A stretch of 64,000 bases of DNA from Ollibium composti (GTDB taxonomy: Bacteria > Pseudomonadota > Alphaproteobacteria > Rhizobiales > Rhizobiaceae), in the NCBI RefSeq assembly GCF_004801285.1, contig NZ_SSNY01000004.1:124001-188000 (forward strand), in the 5' to 3' direction. Shown here in pieces: positions 57,916-64,000 of this stretch. The position numbers and the translations under genes were made by a program. The notes under the pieces are model-generated. The model saw only the letters and a program-made list of their open reading frames with translations. It did not search any database and was not told the DNA's origin. Each line of letters starts with the position of its first letter. Position 1 is the first letter of the stretch.

Positions 57916-59364
57916 ATGTCCCTTTCATCCGCATTGAGCATCGCTCAGTCGTCGCTGCTGACCACCTCGCGCCAGACGTCGGTGGTCTCCCGCAACGTCG
58001 CGGATGCCGCCAATCCCGATTATTCGCGCCGCACGGCGCCTGTCGTCTCGACCGACCCCGGCGCGCGCGCCGTCCAGATCCAGCGCGCCGCCAACGAGCA
58101 GCTTTTCCGCCAGAACCTTGCAGCACTGTCGGCCTGGGCGGGCCAAAGCGCGCTTTCCGGCGGCCTCGACCAGCTCGAACTGGCCGTCAACGGCGTCGAC
58201 AACGCCTCCTCGGCATCGACCGCCATCGGCAAGCTGCATGAGGCGCTGCAACTTTACGCCACCTCGCCGTCGAACCAGAATGCCGGCACCGCCGTCATCG
58301 ACGCCGCGCGCCAGGTCGTGCGCTCGCTGAACGAGGGCACCGAAGCCATCCAGAAATTCCGCACCGACACCGATGCTCAGATCGCCACCGCGGTCGGCGA
58401 CCTGAACTCGCTGCTCTCCCAGTTCCAGGACGTCAACACGGCCATCGTCTCGGGCAGCCGTTCGGGGGCCGATGTCTCCGACGCACTCGACCAGCGCGAC
58501 GCGCTTTTGAAGAAGATCGGCGAATACGTGCCGATCTCGACCTTCACGCGCGGCGACAACGACATGATTATCACCACCGGCGACGGCACGACGCTGTTCG
58601 AGACGATCCCGCGCTCGGTGTCCTTCCAGCCGCTGGCCGGCTACGCGGCCGGCACCCAGGGCAACGCCGTCTACATCGACAACGTACCCCTCAAGGCCGG
58701 AGCCGGCGGCGACACCGACGCCGGCGGCAAGCTAGCCGGGTTGATCCAGCTTCGCGACAACGTCACCGTCACCATGCAGGCCCAGCTCGACGAGATCGCG
58801 CGCGGCCTGATCGGCGCCTTCGCCGAGACGGCGCCCCCCAATCCCGACGCGGCCGGCCTGTTCATGCAGGCGGGCACCTCGTCCATTCCCAGCACGTTGA
58901 CCACCGGGCTGGCTGGCCAGATCAGGGTCAACGCCGCCATGGACCCCGCCGCCGGGGGCAACGTCACCCTGCTGCGCGACGGCGGCGCCAACGGCGCGGC
59001 CTATGTCGCCAACACCTCCGGCGGCGCGTCCTATGCCGACCTGCTCATCGGTTATGCCAACCGGCTCGACCAGCCGATGGCGTTCAGCCCGGCCGCCGGC
59101 ATCAACACCACCGTCAGCGTCACGACCTACTCGGCCAGCTCCATCGGCTGGTTCGAGGGCATCCGCCAGCAGGCTTCGACCGCCGCCGACGCCAAGGAGG
59201 CTCTGGCGACCCGCACCGCCGAGGCGCTGTCCAACGACACCGGCGTCAACGTCGATACCGAAATGTCGCTGCTGCTCGACCTCGAGCACACCTACCAGGC
59301 GTCGGCGCGCATCCTCAGCACCGTCAACCAGATGCTGGATTCGCTGATGGAAGCGGTGAGGTAA
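57916..59364 (+). CDS. flgK: flagellar hook-associated protein 1 FlgK
   Basis: 482 residues. SLSSALSIAQSSLLTTSRQTSVVSRNVADAANPDYSRRTAPV at the N-terminus and SNDTGVNVDTEMSLLLDLEHTYQASARILSTVNQMLDSLMEAVR at the C-terminus identify it. It joins hook to filament together with FlgL, encoded four bases downstream. Confidence 0.96.
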   Translation: MSLSSALSIAQSSLLTTSRQTSVVSRNVADAANPDYSRRTAPVVSTDPGARAVQIQRAANEQLFRQNLAALSAWAGQSALSGGLDQLELAVNGVDNASSASTAIGKLHEALQLYATSPSNQNAGTAVIDAARQVVRSLNEGTEAIQKFRTDTDAQIATAVGDLNSLLSQFQDVNTAIVSGSRSGADVSDALDQRDALLKKIGEYVPISTFTRGDNDMIITTGDGTTLFETIPRSVSFQPLAGYAAGTQGNAVYIDNVPLKAGAGGDTDAGGKLAGLIQLRDNVTVTMQAQLDEIARGLIGAFAETAPPNPDAAGLFMQAGTSSIPSTLTTGLAGQIRVNAAMDPAAGGNVTLLRDGGANGAAYVANTSGGASYADLLIGYANRLDQPMAFSPAAGINTTVSVTTYSASSIGWFEGIRQQASTAADAKEALATRTAEALSNDTGVNVDTEMSLLLDLEHTYQASARILSTVNQMLDSLMEAVR

Positions 59365-59368
59365 GATC

Positions 59369-60421
59369 ATGAAGGCGTCAGGCGTTTCCTCCGCTGCCAT
59401 CTCCAGCGCCATGCGCTACTCGCAAACGCGCATGCAGGTCGACCTCGTCAAGGCGCAGAAGGAGATGGACACCGGGCGGGTCGCCGATACCGGGCTGGCG
59501 CTCGGCACGCGCACGGCCCAGTCGGTCACCTTTGCGCGCGACCTCGACCGGCTGAACGGCATCGTCGATTCCAACGCGCTGGTGGCGTCGCGGCTGTCGT
59601 CCACCCAGGATGCGCTGGGCCAGCTCACCGACGTCGCACAGGCGCTGCTCGGCGCCATGGCGACGGCCTCCTCCGGCGACATGACCGACGCCGTCGCCCA
59701 CGACAGCGGCAACGCGGCGCTGCAGTCGATGACGGCGATCCTCAACACCTCCGTCAATGGCGAATACCTGTTTGCCGGCACCAACACCGACGTCAAGCCG
59801 ATCGATGATTTCACCGCCGCGGGTTCGCCGGCGAAGGCCGCGCTAGACGCCGCCTTCTTCGCCCGTTTCGGCTTTACGCAGGACGACCCGGCCGCCGCCT
59901 CCGTCACCACCGCCCAGATGGACGACTTCATCACCAACGACGTCATGCCGCAGTTCTTCGGTACGGGCTGGCAGACGAACTGGTCGAGCGCCACCGACGA
60001 GCAGATCGTCAGCCGCATCGCCCTCAACGAGAAGACCGAGACCTCGATCAGCGCCAACAACGACGGCGTGAAAAAGCTCGCCATGGCCGCCGCCATGGTG
60101 TCCGACTTCTTCTCCTCTTCAACACTGAGCGCCGAGGCGAAGAAGACGGTCGCCTCGCGCGCCCTGTCGCTGGCGGGCGAGGCGGTGAGCGATCTCGGCC
60201 AATCCCAGTCGCAGGCCGGCATCATCCAGAAGCGCGTCTCCGACGCCACCGACCGCATCAAGACGCAGGCGGACCTGTTCGAAAAGCACATCCTCGACCT
60301 CGAAGGCGTCGATCCCTACGAGGCGGCCAACCGCGTCAACGACCTGATGTCGCACATCCAGACCTCGTTCGCGCTTACCGCACGCATCCAGCAGCTGAGC
60401 CTGCTGAACTTCCTGACCTGA
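59369..60421 (+). CDS. flgL: flagellar hook-associated protein 3 FlgL
   Basis: 350 residues. SSAAISSAMRYSQTRMQVDLVKAQKEMDTGRVADTGLALG at the N-terminus and FEKHILDLEGVDPYEAANRVNDLMSHIQTSFALTARIQQLSLLNFL at the C-terminus match the flagellin-like FlgL family. The central part includes the common NTSVNGEYLFAGTNTDVKPI. Confidence 0.95.
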   Translation: MKASGVSSAAISSAMRYSQTRMQVDLVKAQKEMDTGRVADTGLALGTRTAQSVTFARDLDRLNGIVDSNALVASRLSSTQDALGQLTDVAQALLGAMATASSGDMTDAVAHDSGNAALQSMTAILNTSVNGEYLFAGTNTDVKPIDDFTAAGSPAKAALDAAFFARFGFTQDDPAAASVTTAQMDDFITNDVMPQFFGTGWQTNWSSATDEQIVSRIALNEKTETSISANNDGVKKLAMAAAMVSDFFSSSTLSAEAKKTVASRALSLAGEAVSDLGQSQSQAGIIQKRVSDATDRIKTQADLFEKHILDLEGVDPYEAANRVNDLMSHIQTSFALTARIQQLSLLNFLT

Positions 60422-60440
60422 ACCACGGACTTTGCCAGCG

Positions 60441-60788
60441 ATGTATCAATTCTCATACGCCGACATCCAGACAGACTCCGTGGCCGACGCCAAGGAGCGC
60501 GAGCGACAGCTGCTCACCCGTTCCATCGAGATGCTGACGGCCGCCGCCGCCGCCGGCACGCAGTCGATGGAGGCGATCGAAGCGCTGCATTTCACCAATC
60601 GCGTCTGGACCAGCTTCGTCGAGGACCTTGGTTCCGACGACAACGCGCTGCCCAAGGAACTGCGTGCCAACCTGATCTCGATCGGGCTCTGGCTGCTGCG
60701 CGAAACGGAAGACATCCGCCAGGGCCGCGCCGACAATTTCGAGGGATTGATCGAGGTGTCGCAGATCATCCGGGACGGGATCCAATGA
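60441..60788 (+). CDS. flaF: flagellin synthesis regulator FlaF
   Basis: 115 residues from the ATG at 60441. YQFSYADIQTDSVADAKERERQLLTRSIEMLTAAAAAGTQSMEAIEALHFTNRVWTSFVEDLGSDDNALPKELRANLISIGLWLLRE is the FlaF pattern. In Caulobacter and Brucella FlaF is needed for flagellin translation or export and works with FlbT, which overlaps it by four bases here. Confidence 0.95.
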   Translation: MYQFSYADIQTDSVADAKERERQLLTRSIEMLTAAAAAGTQSMEAIEALHFTNRVWTSFVEDLGSDDNALPKELRANLISIGLWLLRETEDIRQGRADNFEGLIEVSQIIRDGIQ

Positions 60789-61237
60789 CCAACACGCTGA
60801 AGCTGTCGCTCAAGCCGAACGAGAAGATCTACATCAACGGCGCCGTCGTGCGCGTCGACCGCAAGGTCAGCATCGAGCTGATGAACGACGTGCAATTCCT
60901 GCTGGAAAGCCACGTGCTTCAGCCCGAGGATGCCTCCACGCCGCTGAAGCAGCTCTATTTCATCGTCCAGGTGATGCTGATGAACCCGCAAGGGGCCGCC
61001 GACGCGCGCGACATGTTCCGCCGCTCGCTGCCACTGCTGCTCGCCAGCTACCACAACGAGCAGATCCGCTCGACGCTCAAGCACGTCGACCAGCTTGTCG
61101 GCGAGGATCATGTCTTCGAAGCGCTGAAGGCGATCCGCTCGCTTTACGGACTGGAGCGCAGGCTGGTCGCCCCGGACGCCGGGGACGGCGCGAGCGAGGA
61201 TATGGCGGCACGGCCGCTGGCAGTCGGAGCACGATGA
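60785..61237 (+). CDS. flbT: flagellin translational regulator FlbT
   Basis: 150 residues: LKLSLKPNEKIYINGAVVRVDRKVSIELMNDVQFLLESHVLQPEDASTPLKQLYFIVQVMLMNPQGAADARDMFRRSLPLLLASY is the conserved FlbT core. In Caulobacter FlbT binds the flagellin mRNA leader; in Brucella it activates flagellin expression. The structured leader of flaA (46325-46406) is a candidate target. Overlaps flaF and flgD by four bases each. Confidence 0.95.
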   Translation: MTNTLKLSLKPNEKIYINGAVVRVDRKVSIELMNDVQFLLESHVLQPEDASTPLKQLYFIVQVMLMNPQGAADARDMFRRSLPLLLASYHNEQIRSTLKHVDQLVGEDHVFEALKAIRSLYGLERRLVAPDAGDGASEDMAARPLAVGAR

Positions 61238-61647
61238 CCATGAACGTCGATATGACCACCACGATACCGGCCGGCGCCAACCAGACGACGCCCAAGTCCA
61301 AAGCGTCGGTCGACTACCAATCCTTCCTGAAGCTGCTCATCGCGCAGATGAAGAACCAGGACCCGACGCAGCCGATGGATTCCACGCAATATGTCGCCCA
61401 GCTCGCGACCTTCTCGCAGGTCGAGCAGTCGGTGCAGATGAACACCAAGCTGGACAGCATCCTGCAATCGTCCGCGCTGTCGCAGGCCGACGCGCTGATC
61501 GGCCATTCGATCACCTCGGCCGACGGCAAGACGACCGGCACGGTCTCGGAGGTCCGGCTTTCTTCCTCGGGGCTGATCGCGGTGCTGGAGAACGGCACGG
61601 AAATGGCAGTCGGGCCGGGCGTGACGGTGGGACCGGCGGCGAGCTAG
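61234..61647 (+). CDS. flgD: short hook-capping protein FlgD
   Basis: 137 residues. KASVDYQSFLKLLIAQMKNQDPTQPMDSTQYVAQLATFSQVEQSVQMNTKLDSIL is the FlgD N-terminal signature, followed by one small beta domain (ALIGHSITSADGKTTGTVSEVRLSSSGLIAVLENGTEMAVGPGV). It lacks the large C-terminal domain of enteric FlgD (about 230 residues), as is usual in rhizobia. It caps the growing hook. Confidence 0.95.
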   Translation: MTMNVDMTTTIPAGANQTTPKSKASVDYQSFLKLLIAQMKNQDPTQPMDSTQYVAQLATFSQVEQSVQMNTKLDSILQSSALSQADALIGHSITSADGKTTGTVSEVRLSSSGLIAVLENGTEMAVGPGVTVGPAAS

Positions 61648-61685
61648 GATAGACGTCCGCAACAAGGCAAGCGCAGGCTGGCATC

Positions 61686-61952
61686 ATGAACGAAGCCGAT
61701 GCCCTCGACCTCGTCCAGTTCGCAGTGTGGACCGTGCTCACGGCCTCCGCGCCGGTGGTGCTCGTCGCCATGGTGGTCGGCATCGGCATCGCGCTGATCC
61801 AGGCGCTCACCCAGGTCCAGGAAATCACGCTGACCTTCGTGCCGAAGATCGTCGCCATCATGCTGGTGGTGGCGCTGACCGGCCCCTTCATCGGCGGCCA
61901 GATCTCGGCTTTCACCAACGTCATTTTCGAGCGCATCCAGACCGGCTTCTGA
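61686..61952 (+). CDS. fliQ: flagellar export gate protein FliQ
   Basis: 88 residues with two membrane helices: ALDLVQFAVWTVLTASAPVVLVAMVVGIGIALIQALTQVQEITLTFVPKIVAIMLVVALTGPFIGGQISAFTNVIFERI, the complete FliQ family pattern. It forms part of the export pore with FliP and FliR. Unusually, no flhA or fliR follows; the next gene is an MFS exporter 145 bases away. Confidence 0.96.
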   Translation: MNEADALDLVQFAVWTVLTASAPVVLVAMVVGIGIALIQALTQVQEITLTFVPKIVAIMLVVALTGPFIGGQISAFTNVIFERIQTGF

Positions 61953-62097
61953 CAGAGCGCGAAAAAATCGTGACCGGCCGTCCGCTGGACCATGATCTTT
62001 CTCGCAAAGGCGTTCGCCTTTTTCCCCGTGTCGGCTAACGTCGTGTCGGCTGGTTTCGGCCCCACGACCACCACCGAACGAATGCGACGGAGACGGC

Positions 62098-63756
62098 ATG
62101 CCGCATCACGGCGAGGCAGTGATCGAAGACGAACCGGAGGCGGAACGCTCCGCCGCGCTGGCGCCGTTCCGCATCGGCATTTTCCGTGCCGTCTGGTCGG
62201 CCAACCTCGTCTCCAACTTCGGCGGCCTCGTCCAGGGCGTCGGCGCCGCCTGGATGATGACATCCATCGCCACCTCGTCCTACCAGGTGGCGCTGGTGCA
62301 GGCGTCCACGACGCTGCCGATCATGCTGTTTGCGCTGGTCGCCGGCGCCATCGCCGACGGCTTCGACCGGCGCAAGGTCATGCTGGTGGCGCAAGTCTTC
62401 ATGCTGGTCGTGTCGGTACTGCTCACCGTCTTCACCTATCTCGACCTGATCACGCCGTGGACGCTGCTCGCCTTCACCTTCCTGATCGATTCGGGCACCG
62501 CGCTGAACAGCCCGTCCTGGCAAGCTTCCGTGGGCGACATGGTGCCGCGCGCCAAGGTGCCGGCGGCGGTGGCGCTGAACTCCATGGGCTTCAACATCAC
62601 CCGCTCGGTCGGCCCCGCCATCGGCGGCATCATCGTGGCGGCTTTCGGCCCGGCGGCGGCCTTCGCCGCCAACGCGGCGAGCTATCTCGGCCTCATCACC
62701 GTCATGGCACGCTGGAAGCGCGAGGAGCAGGTCTCGCCCCTGCCGCGCGAATCGCTCGGCGCGGCGATGGGCGCCGGCCTGCGCTATGTCGCCATGTCGC
62801 CCAACATCGGCAAGGTGCTGGCCCGGGGTGCCGCCTTCGGCGCCACCAGCGGCGCCGTGCTGGCGCTGCTGCCGCTGGTGGCACGCGACGTCATCAAGGG
62901 CGACGCGCTGACCTACGGCATCATGCTCGGCGCCTTCGGCGTCGGCGCCGTCGGCGGCGCGCTGACCAGTGTCAGGCTGCGCCAGTTGCTCTCCAGCGAA
63001 ACGATGGTGCGCGCCGCCTTCGCCGGCTTCGCCTTGTGTTCGCTCGTCTGTGCGTTGAGCACCCACGCCTGGGCGACGGCGCTCGGCCTCGTCGTCGGCG
63101 GCGCCTGCTGGGTGATCGCCCTGTCGCATTTCAATGTCACCGTGCAGATGTCGACGCCGCGCTGGGTGGTGGGGCGGGTGCTGTCGATCTACCAGATGGC
63201 GACTTTCGGCGGCATCGCGCTGGGAAGCTGGATCTGGGGCCTGGTGGCCGATCATCACGGCGCGCCGGTGGCGCTGATGGCGGCAGCGGTCGCCATGCTC
63301 GCCGGCGGCGCGCTCGGCCTTGTCCTGCCGCTGCCGCAGCACACGCCGCTCAACCTCGATCCGCTCAACCGCTTCCGCGAGCCGACGCTGGCGCTCGACC
63401 TGCAATCGCGCAGCGGGCCGATCGCCATCATGATCGAGTTCATCATCCGCGAGGACGACGTACCGGAATTCCTCGCCCTGATGACGGAACGCGGCCGCAT
63501 CCGCCGCCGCGACGGCGCGCGCAACTGGGTGATCGCGCGCGATCTCGAACACCCGGACGTCTGGCTGGAAACCTACCATACGCCGACCTGGCTCGATTAC
63601 ATCCGCCACAACACCCGCATCACGCAGGCGGATGCGGCCATCACCGAACGTATCCGCGAACTGCACGCGGGCGAAGAGCGGCCGCGCGTGCGCCGCTGGA
63701 TCGAGCGGCCGACCAGCACGGTCACCGGCGTGGTCAAGAAGCGGGCGCATGAATAG
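62098..63756 (+). CDS. MFS exporter (MFS_3/EntS-like) with C-terminal extra domain
   Basis: 552 residues with GGAGA before the ATG. Residues about 20-415 form a 12-helix MFS domain: FRIGIFRAVWSANLVSNFGGLVQGVGAAWMMT, ADGFDRRKVMLVAQ (the loop 2-3 motif), RSVGPAIGGIIVAAFGPAAAF and VVGRVLSIYQMATFGGIALGSWIWG. The last 120 residues (SGPIAIMIEFIIREDDVPEFLALMTERGRIRRRDGARNWVIARDLEHPDVWLETYHTPTWLDYIRHNTRITQADA) form a soluble domain resembling an antibiotic-biosynthesis-monooxygenase-like dimeric barrel. Substrate unknown. It is probably unrelated to flagella. Confidence 0.92.
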   Translation: MPHHGEAVIEDEPEAERSAALAPFRIGIFRAVWSANLVSNFGGLVQGVGAAWMMTSIATSSYQVALVQASTTLPIMLFALVAGAIADGFDRRKVMLVAQVFMLVVSVLLTVFTYLDLITPWTLLAFTFLIDSGTALNSPSWQASVGDMVPRAKVPAAVALNSMGFNITRSVGPAIGGIIVAAFGPAAAFAANAASYLGLITVMARWKREEQVSPLPRESLGAAMGAGLRYVAMSPNIGKVLARGAAFGATSGAVLALLPLVARDVIKGDALTYGIMLGAFGVGAVGGALTSVRLRQLLSSETMVRAAFAGFALCSLVCALSTHAWATALGLVVGGACWVIALSHFNVTVQMSTPRWVVGRVLSIYQMATFGGIALGSWIWGLVADHHGAPVALMAAAVAMLAGGALGLVLPLPQHTPLNLDPLNRFREPTLALDLQSRSGPIAIMIEFIIREDDVPEFLALMTERGRIRRRDGARNWVIARDLEHPDVWLETYHTPTWLDYIRHNTRITQADAAITERIRELHAGEERPRVRRWIERPTSTVTGVVKKRAHE

Positions 63757-63808
63757 GGACGCCCCCTTCCGGTTTGCAACCAATCCTCGCCTTGATTATT
63801 TTGCCGCC

Positions 63809-64000
63809 ATGAGATTGCTGCAAGCTCCGCCCGTCTCGGCGGCCGCCATGCTGGCGGTGCTGCTTACCGGTTGCGCGTCCGGATCGACCGACGGTGCGAA
63901 CACGCCCTGCGCCGACATCAATGTGAGCATCGGCGAGACATCGAAGGACCTTTCGGCCGCTGCCATCAGCCGCGGCAAGATCAGCAATTTCGACGTGCCG
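63809..64000 (+). CDS. lipoprotein, partial (3' end outside window)
   Basis: 64 codons are visible from the ATG at 63809 to the window edge, with no stop. A signal peptide with lipobox LLTGC (AAAMLAVLLTGCAS) places the lipidated Cys at residue 22; NTPCADINVSIGETSKDLSAAAISRGKISNFDVP follows. Too little is seen to name a family. It begins 52 bases after the MFS gene. Confidence 0.75.
   Translation, partial: MRLLQAPPVSAAAMLAVLLTGCASGSTDGANTPCADINVSIGETSKDLSAAAISRGKISNFDVP

Noticed and set aside
1..64000. Searched for tRNA and rRNA genes, CRISPR arrays, integrases and transposases
   Set aside because: None was recognised by eye; weakly conserved small RNAs could be missed.

Overview
The window is high-GC alphaproteobacterial chromosome. 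Gene content points to the Hyphomicrobiales (Rhizobiales), most likely a Phyllobacteriaceae/Mesorhizobium-like genome: VisN/VisR and FtcR(Rem)-type flagellar regulators, motC and motE, FlaF/FlbT, a FixNOQP-type oxidase with FixI and FnrN, and RIME-like intergenic palindromes. The genus assignment is inference. I saw no tRNA, rRNA, CRISPR array, integrase or complete insertion sequence.

Region 1 (1-12.6 kb) is respiration at low oxygen and nitric-oxide handling, almost all on the minus strand. A six-gene unit runs from about 4144 down past base 1: a polytopic membrane protein, a double DUF2249 protein, a DUF59 protein, a group III truncated globin, NsrR and NnrS, with gaps of 19 bases or less or 4-base overlaps. 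Next come the cbb3 oxidase genes ccoN-O-Q-P, a 70-residue membrane protein, a DUF2189 membrane protein and ccoS, with the copper ATPase ccoI and an FnrN-type Fe-S regulator upstream. A perfect FNR/FixK box precedes ccoI. NsrR-like inverted repeats precede both the NO unit and ccoN.

Region 2 (12.8-25 kb) is mixed housekeeping and stress: a Tat-exported multicopper oxidase, RidA, a D-threonine-aldolase-like enzyme, an ECF sigma factor followed by a DUF4142 protein and a cupredoxin, an ALDH7 dehydrogenase, an ECF42-type sigma factor with its DGPF partner, topoisomerase IB and glutaryl-CoA dehydrogenase. Two gaps carry RIME-like palindromic mosaics.

Region 3 (25.4-62 kb) is one large flagellar cluster. 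It contains visN-visR; a minus-strand unit motA-fliM-fliN-fliG-flhB plus one unknown gene; a DUF1217 repeat protein, flgF, fliI and an unknown membrane protein; a HigBA-like toxin-antitoxin pair; flgB-flgC-fliE-flgG-flgA-flgI-motE-flgH-fliL-fliP; a TPR glycosyltransferase divergent from two flagellin genes; fliF-fliH-motB-motC-fliK-transglycosylase; and ftcR, flgE, flgK, flgL, flaF, flbT, flgD, fliQ. Together these encode most of the export gate, motor, rod, hook and filament. flhA and fliR, usual after fliQ in rhizobia, are not in the window, and neither are chemotaxis genes.

Region 4 (62-64 kb) holds an MFS exporter with an extra C-terminal domain and the start of a lipoprotein gene cut by the window edge.
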